64,000 bases of DNA from Caldilineales bacterium. Its GTDB lineage: Bacteria > Chloroflexota > Anaerolineae > J102. The notes under the pieces are model-generated. The model was not told the origin of the DNA. It was given only the letters and a program-made list of their open reading frames with translations, and did no database searches. Shown one piece after another: positions 36,600-43,814 of the stretch (the first letter of the stretch is position 1; each line of letters starts with the position of its first letter). The stretch covers positions 1 to 64,000 of the forward strand of contig JAGFJG010000097.1 in NCBI GenBank assembly GCA_024102915.1, written 5' to 3'. The position numbers were made by a program, and so were the translations under genes.

Positions 36600-37322
36600 A
36601 TGCCAAGACCAACCCAAGAGGAGATCATCGCCCGAGGCACGCAGGATATGAGCAGCGACATCAAGGCTGCAGCTCGCCAACAGATGGCTGAACGTGGCAC
36701 AGCCGGCTTATCGTTACGCGGTATCGCCCGCTCGCTGGATATCACGGCTCCGGCGATTTACAACTACTTTCCCCGACTGGACGATTTGATCACTGCCTTG
36801 ATCGTGGATGCCTTCACCGATCTGGCGGAAGCTATCGAGACGGCGGAATCGGCGGTGGTCGCCGAGGCCTGCGGGCCAAAGGTTGTCGCCATCTGTCTGG
36901 CCTATCGCCAGTGGGCTATTGCCCATCCGGTCGACTTTCAGCTCATCTATGGCAATCCCATTCCCGGTTATGAAGCTCCCGCAGAAATCACTGTTCCTCT
37001 CGCCCGCCGGCCATTTGATAGCCTGTTCCGCCTATTTCTCACAGCCCATGATACCGGCGAACTGGTGGTTCCGAGCGAGTACCAGCCTGTCCCAGCCAGC
37101 ATCATGGCCCATTTTGAGTCCTGGTTGCCGGAAGCAGGTTATGCTTTCCCCGATGCACTTCTATGCCTGCTGATGAGCGGTTGGGCCCGTATTCACGGCA
37201 TGGTCATGCTGGAGCTATTTGAACACCTGGGCCCGGTGGTCGGCGATCCTGCCGCCTTCTATCGTTACGAAGTCAATGCTTTTTGGGAGCAACTGAGCAG
37301 GCCCCGAACCGACAAACAGTGA
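36600..37322 (+). CDS. TetR/AcrR family transcriptional regulator
   Basis: Residues about 20-70 form the TetR DNA-binding helix-turn-helix (MAERGTAGLSLRGIARSLDI, then APAIYNYFPRLDDL). The remaining 170 residues are the ligand-binding helical domain, of the WHG type to judge from the spacing and motifs such as VAICLAYRQWAIAHP. An operator-like inverted repeat lies immediately upstream. The likely target is itself and perhaps the reductase gene that follows 91 bases downstream on the same strand. Confidence 0.92.
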   Translation: MPRPTQEEIIARGTQDMSSDIKAAARQQMAERGTAGLSLRGIARSLDITAPAIYNYFPRLDDLITALIVDAFTDLAEAIETAESAVVAEACGPKVVAICLAYRQWAIAHPVDFQLIYGNPIPGYEAPAEITVPLARRPFDSLFRLFLTAHDTGELVVPSEYQPVPASIMAHFESWLPEAGYAFPDALLCLLMSGWARIHGMVMLELFEHLGPVVGDPAAFYRYEVNAFWEQLSRPRTDKQ

Positions 37323-37413
37323 GGAAAGGAGACGATGAACTTCGTCCAGGTTCGTCTTTCCTTCACCAATAGAAATTTCCGAGTGAATCTACCCTTAGGA
37401 GTCCAACCCAACC

Positions 37414-38361
37414 ATGTCTAACCTCCACGTTGTATTCGGAACAGGCCCGCTTGGCCGCTCTGTCATGAACGCCCTCCTGCGCCGCGGAAAGACCGTACGC
37501 ATGGTTTGCCGCAGCGGCCAAATGGATGAAGCTCCCGCCGACGTCGAAGTTATCAGCGGCGATCTGTATAATCCATCCATCGTCCGCCAGTTGACCCAGG
37601 GCGCAGCCATCGCCTTTCAATGCGCCCAGCCTCATTATCACGAATGGCCGGAAAAATTTCCCCCCTTGCAAGCTGCCATCATCGAGGGCCTTGCTGGCAG
37701 CGGCGTCAAGCTGGTCATCGGTGAAAACATCTATATGTATGGTGATGTCAATGGCCGGCCGCAGACCGAGGATCTGCCCTACAACGCACACACCCGCAAG
37801 GGCAAAGTACGGGCGGCGATGAGCGAAGCGGCGTTGGCCGCGCATCGTGCCGGAAAAGTGCAGATTTCGCTCGGCAGGGGGTCTGATTTCTTCGGACCTT
37901 GGGTGCTGGGTTCCTCACATGGCGACCGTGTTTTCTACCCGGCGCTGGCAGGCAAGTCAGCCAGCTTCGCTGGCAAGCTGGATATCCCCCACACCGTCAC
38001 TTATATCGAGGACTTCGGCGAGGCGCTGGCCATCCTGGGAGAACGGGAGGAAGCTCTGGGCCAGGTTTGGCACGTACCCAATGATCAGCCTCGCATCAGC
38101 CAGCGGGAGTTTGCGAATCAGGTGTTTGCAAAGATTGACAAATCGCCAAAGGTGGGCGCTATAGGAAAAACGATGTTGCGCATCGGCGGCATCTTCATTC
38201 CAGCTGCGCGTGAGACAGTGGAGATGATGTATGAGTTCGAGAAGCCATTCATCGTCGATAGCGGCAAGTTTGAGAAAGCGTTCGGGATGAAAGCCACCCC
38301 CATGAGTGACGCGATTGCCGTTACCGTGGCCTGGTATCGATCTCACCCCAAGAGCGCTTGA
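37414..38361 (+). CDS. NAD-dependent epimerase/dehydratase-like protein
   Basis: The 315-residue protein is an extended short-chain dehydrogenase/NmrA-like protein: HVVFGTGPLGRSVMNALLRR is the nucleotide-binding loop, and a YxxxK-like catalytic motif is not obvious, the expected region reading ENIYMYGDVNGRPQTED. It may act as a reductase or epimerase on small carbonyl or sugar substrates. It follows the TetR gene and could be under its control. The substrate is unknown. Confidence 0.8.
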   Translation: MSNLHVVFGTGPLGRSVMNALLRRGKTVRMVCRSGQMDEAPADVEVISGDLYNPSIVRQLTQGAAIAFQCAQPHYHEWPEKFPPLQAAIIEGLAGSGVKLVIGENIYMYGDVNGRPQTEDLPYNAHTRKGKVRAAMSEAALAAHRAGKVQISLGRGSDFFGPWVLGSSHGDRVFYPALAGKSASFAGKLDIPHTVTYIEDFGEALAILGEREEALGQVWHVPNDQPRISQREFANQVFAKIDKSPKVGAIGKTMLRIGGIFIPAARETVEMMYEFEKPFIVDSGKFEKAFGMKATPMSDAIAVTVAWYRSHPKSA

Positions 38362-38386
38362 CTGTTTCGAGCCCATCTCCCCGTTG

Positions 38387-39250
38387 TTAACTGCCTTCCG
38401 CCCGCGCCAGCACCTGTTCCGCCGCCTTCAACATGGGCGCGTCCACCATTTTGCCGTCAAGCGTGAATACGCCCTGGCCCCTGGCCTGATATTCATGATA
38501 GGCATCGATCAAACGTTGGGCGGCGGCGATCTGATCAGGGTTGGGCGAGAAAGCTGCCCGGATGATGGGAACCTGGTCGGGATGGATCGCCATTTTGCCG
38601 CGATAACCTAGCTCGACCGCCTGCTCGCATTCCGCCCGCAAACCCGCCTCGTCCTTGATATCGACAAAAACCTGGTCGATAGCCTGCAAACCAAAGGCAG
38701 CGGCGTTCAGGGCTATCTTGCTGCGGGCATAGTGCACTTCTCGATTTGATTTTGTGCGCACCCCGCCGATGTCGCCGATCAGATCCTCCGCCCCAAAGAA
38801 CAGCGCCTCGCAACGACGGCTGGCCTGTGCGATATCCCGCACATTGACGACGCCCAACGCCGTCTCGATCAAGACCAATACTCGAATACTCCCCGGCTCC
38901 CATTCGAAGCGAGATTCGAATTGATCCAGCATGGCGTCCAGCCAGACCAGATCCGCCGAATTCCCCACCTTGGGCAGCAGATAGGCATCCGGCTTGCCTT
39001 CGATCGTACCTCTGAAATCCGCTACTTCCAGCCCCGATCCCACCGGGTTCAGGCGCACAACGCGCTCGGATGCGCCGAAATCCAGAGTCAGCAGACTATG
39101 CAGCGTCGTCTCCCGCGCAGCCTCCTTTTGCTCCCAGGCGACGCCATCTTCCAAATCCATCACAATGCAGTCGACGCCAACGGTTGCGGCTTTTTCGATT
39201 TTTCTCTGGCTATCGCCGGGCATGAAAAGTACGGTTCGTCGTGGTCTCAT
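38387..39250 (-). CDS. HpcH/HpaI aldolase family protein (CitE-like CoA-ester lyase)
   Basis: The 287-residue barrel enzyme begins RRTVLFMPGDSQRKIEKA and has DCIVMDLEDGV (metal-binding Asp/Glu), VLVLIETALGVVNV and GRGVFTL-like C-terminal sequence, as in citramalyl-, malyl- and citryl-CoA lyases. Such enzymes cleave or form C4-C6 hydroxyacyl-CoA with Mg2+. The next gene downstream of its promoter side is a MaoC hydratase on the same strand, a pairing known for C5 dicarboxylate (itaconate, mesaconate) CoA pathways. No citrate lyase subunits are near, so it is not citrate lyase proper. Confidence 0.85.
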   Translation of the reverse strand: MRPRRTVLFMPGDSQRKIEKAATVGVDCIVMDLEDGVAWEQKEAARETTLHSLLTLDFGASERVVRLNPVGSGLEVADFRGTIEGKPDAYLLPKVGNSADLVWLDAMLDQFESRFEWEPGSIRVLVLIETALGVVNVRDIAQASRRCEALFFGAEDLIGDIGGVRTKSNREVHYARSKIALNAAAFGLQAIDQVFVDIKDEAGLRAECEQAVELGYRGKMAIHPDQVPIIRAAFSPNPDQIAAAQRLIDAYHEYQARGQGVFTLDGKMVDAPMLKAAEQVLARAEGS

Positions 39251-39289
39251 GGTCTCCCTGCCTCAGTGATTCTCAATTCATGGTTCAAT

Positions 39290-39742
39290 CTAAGCGTCGT
39301 GCACCAGGAACAACGCTGTGCGCACAACTTCCAAGACGATTGTGCCATGTTGGTTGCGGCCAATGTGTTTCATTTGCACAATGCCTCGGCCAGGATTCGA
39401 GCGCGATAATCGTTTGTCCAGAATCTCGGTTTCGACGTAGAGCGTGTCGCCATGATAAACCGGATGCGGGTGACGCACGCCGTCGTAGCCGAGATTGGCG
39501 ACAATGGTGCCCTCAGTCAGGTCGGGAACTGTGATGCCGATAACCAGACCCAACGTAAAAATGCCATTGACGATGCGTTGCCCGAACTGGGTTTTTGCCG
39601 CAAAATCCTCATTGATGTGCAATGGCTGCGTGTTCATCGTCAACGCCGAGAACAGTGTGTTGTCCATTTCGGTGACTGTGCGTCCCAGGCCATGCTTTAT
39701 GCGCTCGCCGACGTTCAATTCATCGTAATATTTGCCTGACAT
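39290..39742 (-). CDS. MaoC-like hydratase
   Basis: This 150-residue single hot-dog protein has the MaoC signature region TMNTQPLHINEDFAAKTQFG, then GIFTLGL. Canonical (R)-hydratases have Asp in a GDxNPLH motif; here Asn is at that place (MNTQPLH), a pattern I associate with itaconyl/mesaconyl-CoA hydratase-type proteins. It is transcribed leftward with the CitE-like gene 39 bases downstream. Together they could hydrate and cleave a C5 dicarboxyl-CoA. Confidence 0.82.
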   Translation of the reverse strand: MSGKYYDELNVGERIKHGLGRTVTEMDNTLFSALTMNTQPLHINEDFAAKTQFGQRIVNGIFTLGLVIGITVPDLTEGTIVANLGYDGVRHPHPVYHGDTLYVETEILDKRLSRSNPGRGIVQMKHIGRNQHGTIVLEVVRTALFLVHDA

Positions 39743-39842
39743 TTTTCTGCTCGTAATAATTGGAAGGTTGAATCTTGAGATGATGGCGACCGTGATCTAA
39801 ACTGGTTTTCAATGAAAGTGAAATCCGATTCTTTCCAACCCC

Positions 39843-39851
39843 ATTGTAGCA
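39843..39851 (-). promoter_or_regulatory. Extended -10 promoter candidate for the MaoC-CitE pair
   Basis: The minus strand reads TGCTACAAT, an extended -10 element, about 100 bases ahead of the MaoC start. The same nonamer is found ahead of the sugar kinase gene (41323-41331). Confidence 0.45.
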
Positions 39852-39867
39852 GAAATAAGGAGTAAGT

Positions 39868-40335
39868 GTGATCATGGAAAAACTATCGATTGGCGATGTC
39901 GCCCCGCCCTTCACTGCCCAAACAGACGCCGGTGCTCAGATCCGGCTTGAGGATTTTCGCGGCAGACGCGTGATTCTCTATTTTTATCCCAAAGATGATA
40001 CGCCCGGATGCACCACGCAAGCCTGCGGATTTCGTGACAACTATCTTGATATCGAAGAGAAAAACGCCATCGTTTTAGGCGTTAGCCCCGATAACGTCAA
40101 GTCCCATCAAAAATTCAGAACCAAATACAACCTGCCTTTTACGCTGGTCGCCGACGAAGATCATAGCATCGCTGATGCTTACGGCGTGTGGGGCGAAAAA
40201 TCAACATTTGGCAAGAAATACATGGGCATCATCCGCAGCCATTTTGTCATCGACGAAGAAGGACGGCTGGCGGATGTCCAATATAAAATCAGCCCCGAGG
40301 ACAGCGTTAATGGGGCGCTGGCGATGTTGGCCTGA
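39868..40335 (+). CDS. bcp: Peroxiredoxin, Bcp/PrxQ type (thiol peroxidase)
   Basis: The enzyme reduces hydroperoxides using thioredoxin. The 155-residue sequence has DDTPGCTTQACGFRDNY, with the peroxidatic Cys and a resolving Cys five residues later, the PrxQ arrangement. GVSPDNVKSHQKF and FGKKYMGIIRSHFVIDEEG also match. AAGGAG precedes GTG 39868 by five bases, so that start is used; ATG 39874 is a possible alternative. It is divergent from the MaoC gene and convergent with the sugar kinase. Confidence 0.93.
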   Translation: MIMEKLSIGDVAPPFTAQTDAGAQIRLEDFRGRRVILYFYPKDDTPGCTTQACGFRDNYLDIEEKNAIVLGVSPDNVKSHQKFRTKYNLPFTLVADEDHSIADAYGVWGEKSTFGKKYMGIIRSHFVIDEEGRLADVQYKISPEDSVNGALAMLA

Positions 40336-40341
40336 GCGAAT

Positions 40342-41274
40342 TCAATTCTGTTCCCGAAGCAGCGATTCCACTTCCGTCAGCCACGGCATCGCTGGCATGG
40401 TGCCAAAGCGGCTGGCCGCGATAGCGCCGCAGGCATTGGCGAAGCGTACGGAGGCGCGTATCGATTGGCGCTGGCAAAGCGACCACACCAGCCCGGCCGT
40501 AAAAGCGTCCCCGGCTCCGGCGCTATCCTGCACTTCGATATCAAACGCCGGGTGGATTTCCCGCACCAGAGGCGTGCTTAGCAAAGCGCCGCGTTCGCCC
40601 AACTTGATCACGATCGATTGGGGGCCTTGCGAGCGCAGTCGGTCGCCGGCAGCGTGAGCGCTGGCATCGTCCCGGATGGCGTGCCCAACCAGCGCCTCGG
40701 TTTCCGGCTGATTGGGCGTCAGAACGGCGGCATGCCGCCACAGTTGGGACGAGTACGGGCGGTAGGGGCCAGCATCCACGTAGATTGGGACGCCGGCCAT
40801 ATGGGCCATGTCGGCGGCCAGGAGCAGGCAGTTTTCTGGGGACTCGAAATTAAAGAGCAGGCCATCCAGTTCGGGGAGCAGCGGCTCCAGGGCTGATCGC
40901 AGATCGTGCGGCTTGAGAGTCTGGTTTGCCCCCGGCGCAATCATGAAGGCCGTCTGACCATCGGGTTCGTTTAGTAGAATGCCAGCGCCGGTGGGATGAT
41001 CGGGGTCACGTCCCAAACCCGCCGTCTCCACGCCTTCAGCTTGCAGCGCCGCCCGCGCCTGTTCCCCAAATAAGTCATCGCCGGTGTTGCCTAACAAATG
41101 CACGCGCCCGCCCAATCGGGCGAAAGTGACGGCGGCGTTGGCCGCTTTACCGCCGATCATCGACTCGACACGGGTCACGTGCAAGTTTTCGCCGCTGCGG
41201 GGAAGGTGCTCGGTTTCTACGACGATGTCAGCGACGATTGAGCCGATGACGGCAATAGTGGGTTGTTTTTTCAT
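40342..41274 (-). CDS. PfkB family sugar kinase (ribokinase-like)
   Basis: The start is ATG 41274, where the family pattern begins (IAVIGSIVADIVVETEHLPR); it gives 310 residues. GGKAANAAVTFARLGGRVHLLGNTGDD is the N-terminal signature and QDSAGAGDAFTAGLVWSL the C-terminal one with the catalytic Asp. Ribokinase-like enzymes phosphorylate ribose, 2-keto-sugars, or nucleosides; which applies here is not clear. Its stop lies 6 bases past the peroxiredoxin stop in the opposite direction. Confidence 0.9.
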   Translation of the reverse strand: MKKQPTIAVIGSIVADIVVETEHLPRSGENLHVTRVESMIGGKAANAAVTFARLGGRVHLLGNTGDDLFGEQARAALQAEGVETAGLGRDPDHPTGAGILLNEPDGQTAFMIAPGANQTLKPHDLRSALEPLLPELDGLLFNFESPENCLLLAADMAHMAGVPIYVDAGPYRPYSSQLWRHAAVLTPNQPETEALVGHAIRDDASAHAAGDRLRSQGPQSIVIKLGERGALLSTPLVREIHPAFDIEVQDSAGAGDAFTAGLVWSLCQRQSIRASVRFANACGAIAASRFGTMPAMPWLTEVESLLREQN

Positions 41275-41322
41275 GGGTGAAAACGGGGCAGGAATTTGTG
41301 GGGGGGGGTGACGCGACGCAGC

Positions 41323-41331
41323 ATTGTAGCA
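41323..41331 (-). promoter_or_regulatory. Extended -10 promoter candidate for the sugar kinase
   Basis: The minus strand reads TGCTACAAT, about 49 bases before the kinase start. It is identical to the candidate before the MaoC gene. Confidence 0.45.
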
Positions 41332-41567
41332 CAGCAATTATCAGCTGGACGCAGGCACGAATGCGCCGCCGGGACGCAGCAGCAGGCTCTTGTCTGGCGG
41401 GCAAATCACCACTCCCTGTGCAGATTTGATCTATACGGGATTATCTGCTACAAATCTCTCATCGTCTAGCAAGTTTCACTTCGGCAACTGTTCCGTTTCA
41501 TTCATCGTTTGTGCTCGCTGGCTGCATACTTGGTTATGTCGCCTGCCGGGCGTAAAGGAGAAATCAC

Positions 41568-41918
41568 ATGACCCACATCATTACAGCCCTTTGTCTTCGC
41601 GATGGCGCGTGCGTGGACGTATGCCCGGTCGAATGCATTATCCCCGGCATTCCCGAACAGGAGTGGCCCTGGTACTTCATCGACCCCGACACCTGCATCG
41701 ATTGCGGCGCTTGCGTCCCCGAATGCCCATTCGAAGCGATCTTCCCTGAGGAAGACGTGCCGGATGCTTATGAAATGCCCGCCGGCGTCGAGTATGTCCC
41801 CTGGGATACCAAAGAGAAAGTCACTGCGGATGGCAGCGAAGTCGTCGATTTGACCGACGCTGTTCAGCCAAACTATGATTATTTCTCAGATGGTCCCGGT
41901 TATAGCGCCCTGGACTAA
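41568..41918 (+). CDS. fdxA: Ferredoxin, FdxA-like two-cluster type
   Basis: The 116-residue protein resembles 7Fe/8Fe ferredoxins. The first Cys set lies in ALCLRDGACVDVCPVECI and the second in CIDCGACVPECPFEAI. The C-terminal 50 residues are acidic. It carries low-potential electrons to undetermined partners. AAAGGAG upstream supports the ATG, and a textbook terminator follows 22 bases after the stop, so it is monocistronic and probably well expressed. Confidence 0.93.
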   Translation: MTHIITALCLRDGACVDVCPVECIIPGIPEQEWPWYFIDPDTCIDCGACVPECPFEAIFPEEDVPDAYEMPAGVEYVPWDTKEKVTADGSEVVDLTDAVQPNYDYFSDGPGYSALD

Positions 41919-41939
41919 ACAACGAGTCGCAGAAAATAG

Positions 41940-41971
41940 AAAGCCCCCTGTAAAACCAGGGGGCTTTTTTT
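41940..41971 (+). terminator. Rho-independent terminator of the ferredoxin gene
   Basis: AGCCCCCTG (41942-41950) pairs perfectly with CAGGGGGCT (41957-41965) and is followed by seven T. The six-base loop and GC-rich stem make it near ideal. It may also serve the converging gene because the A run upstream gives T on the other strand. Confidence 0.95.
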
Positions 41972-41987
41972 GTGGGTGAATCCCGGC

Positions 41988-42719
41988 CTAAGCGGAAAGA
42001 CGAGTCCGCAGCCAATTGACGAACGGTCGGGCGACAGGACGGTCCTTGATCATTCCTTCCAGTTGGGCGATGGCTTCGGCCAGGGCTGTTTCGGAGTCGG
42101 CTAGAACTTCGCCAAAGGCGGCTGCCGTCTCTTTCAGCGCGTACCGGATGGGCAGAGGCAATCCCACGAGCAGTGATGCCGCTTCCGCCGCCGCCGCATA
42201 CAGGACGGCATCATCGGCATAGGGTTGGTTGGGTTTCTCCAATTGCAAGGTCACGCGCTTTTCCGTGAGTTGGGCCAGTGCATTGGCAAACGCCATCACC
42301 ACGGCGGGGTTTTCGGTGCGTGCGGCCAGCATCGAAGCCTGGCTGAAGCAATAGTCGCCGGTAAGAATGGATACGCCGAGCATATACCGATTTTCGCGCG
42401 TGCGCGCCAGTTCGCCGCCGGGAATTCCGGCATGGATATTCGTGGCGAGGTGCAGCATCTCAATGGCCGCGGCCAGAGCGGTGCGCTGAGCGACGTCGGT
42501 ATGCCCCAACCGGCTTGTGCCCAATACGATGATCGCCCTGGGATAATGCGTGTGTAGATGCGCAGCCAGGATATTGTCCAGGAATGGATAACCGCTGGCG
42601 ATAGCATCTTGCATGTGCCCGCGCACCAATTCGAGATCAGCGCCCAACATCCATTCCAGATTGGATTCCACCACAGCGGTGGGCGATATGCGTTCGATGG
42701 CTGCTTTGTCGGGGATCAT
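41988..42719 (-). CDS. Polyprenyl-synthetase-like protein lacking the catalytic Asp motifs
   Basis: The order of helices and motifs follows trans-prenyl diphosphate synthases, but the first DDxxD motif reads HLATNIHAGIPGG (expected EXXHXXSLXHDDXXD) and no second DDxxD is found in the C-terminal part. GVSILTGDYCFSQASML matches the GDYL segment of active enzymes. Heteromeric prenyl synthases do have inactive small partners, so a regulatory subunit is one possibility; a lost-function paralogue is another. ATG 42719 gives 243 residues; upstream starts add 52 residues of unrelated sequence. No partner synthase is visible in the window. Confidence 0.75.
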   Translation of the reverse strand: MIPDKAAIERISPTAVVESNLEWMLGADLELVRGHMQDAIASGYPFLDNILAAHLHTHYPRAIIVLGTSRLGHTDVAQRTALAAAIEMLHLATNIHAGIPGGELARTRENRYMLGVSILTGDYCFSQASMLAARTENPAVVMAFANALAQLTEKRVTLQLEKPNQPYADDAVLYAAAAEAASLLVGLPLPIRYALKETAAAFGEVLADSETALAEAIAQLEGMIKDRPVARPFVNWLRTRLSA

Positions 42720-42903
42720 GTGAGGTTCTCGCTGGGATAGCTCGAAGATATGAGAATCATACCACGGTCGGGGGCTGTGACAAAGTGAACTTGTTTCCAA
42801 CTCGTGTAAGATTTTGCTCAAAGGTCTACATTCGTCGTCGGATTGCAAAGTGCGTGCTTGCGGGGTGGTTGCCAATCACAAATGACGCCGCACTCCACGC
42901 CTG

Positions 42904-42912
42904 TGCTAGAAT
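42904..42912 (+). promoter_or_regulatory. Extended -10 element at the mutM start, possible leaderless transcript
   Basis: TGCTAGAAT ends at 42912 and the ATG begins at 42919, so transcription would start at or next to the A of the start codon. No ribosome-binding site is present, which fits a leaderless mRNA. Confidence 0.5.
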
Positions 42913-42918
42913 GCGGCT

Positions 42919-43743
42919 ATGCCTGAATTGCCCGAAGTCCAAACCATCCTCGACGCGCTGGAACCGCTGGTGGTCGATCAGCCCATTAGCTCGGTAACCA
43001 TCCTGTGGCCGGGTGTGGTGGAGCGACCGGGCGCAGATGAATTTCAGGCTCGCATGCGAGGGCGGCGCGTCCTCAGTACAGGTCGGCGCGGCAAGTACAT
43101 GCTATTCAACCTGGATGACGCCAGTTGCCTGGTCATGCATCTGCGCATGACCGGCGAAATGCGGGTTGTACCTGCCGCCGAACCCTATCACAAACACGAT
43201 CGCCTGGCCTTCCGATTGGCGGACGGGCAGGAATGGCGTTTCAAGGATCAGCGCAAATTCGGGCGAGCCTACCTGGTCGAGGATTCAGCAGAGATTGTGG
43301 GCAAGTTGGGGCCGGAGCCTTTGGCCGAGAGATTTACCGGCGATTTTCTGCGCGGCCAGTTGTCGGGGCGGACGGCGGCGATCAAGTCGTTGCTGCTCGA
43401 TCAGCGCATCGTGGCCGGCATCGGTAACATCTATGCGGACGAAGCGCTATTCCGCGCCCGCCTCCATCCCCAACGTCAGGGCGGCTCCCTCACCCCATCC
43501 GAATGCGACGCCCTGGCTGCGGCGGTGAAAGCGGTCATCCGCCAGGCCCTGGCCGAACTGGGCACGACCTTGCGCGACTATCGCCGGCCCGATGGGTCGC
43601 CCGGCGAATTTCAAAATAGTTTACAGGTCTTCCAGCGCACCGGCGAACCCTGTCCTTCATGCGGGACGCCGATCAGTCGGATTGTGGTGGGCGGGCGCAG
43701 TACACACTTCTGCCCGAAAGAACAAGTAATCAGTCGTCGGTAA
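42919..43743 (+). CDS. mutM: Formamidopyrimidine-DNA glycosylase
   Basis: MutM removes 8-oxoguanine and formamidopyrimidines from DNA and cuts the abasic site. The 274-residue protein starts MPELPEVQT, where Pro2 is the catalytic nucleophile and Glu3 is essential. The helix-two-turn-helix LLLDQRIVAGIGNIYADEALF and the C-terminal zinc finger CPSCGTPISRIVVGGRSTHFC are complete. The last codons and stop run into a heptamer repeat array. It probably lacks a leader (see the -10 element above). Confidence 0.97.
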   Translation: MPELPEVQTILDALEPLVVDQPISSVTILWPGVVERPGADEFQARMRGRRVLSTGRRGKYMLFNLDDASCLVMHLRMTGEMRVVPAAEPYHKHDRLAFRLADGQEWRFKDQRKFGRAYLVEDSAEIVGKLGPEPLAERFTGDFLRGQLSGRTAAIKSLLLDQRIVAGIGNIYADEALFRARLHPQRQGGSLTPSECDALAAAVKAVIRQALAELGTTLRDYRRPDGSPGEFQNSLQVFQRTGEPCPSCGTPISRIVVGGRSTHFCPKEQVISRR

Positions 43744-43805
43744 TCAGTATGCAGTAATCGGTGATCAGGGCTTTGAAACTGACCACTGACCACTGCATAC
43801 TGACT
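43726..43805. repeat. Inverted pair of heptamer arrays between mutM and acsA
   Basis: Six heptamers GTAATCA, GTCGTCG, GTAATCA, GTATGCA, GTAATCG, GTGATCA (43726-43767) are followed after about 10 bases by ACTGACC, ACTGACC, ACTGCAT, ACTGACT (43778-43805), the inverse complement family. The two arms can form a hairpin of nearly 30 base pairs with some mismatches. It begins inside the last five codons of mutM and lies between the two convergent stop codons. Confidence 0.75.
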
Positions 43806-43814
43806 ACTATTTGC

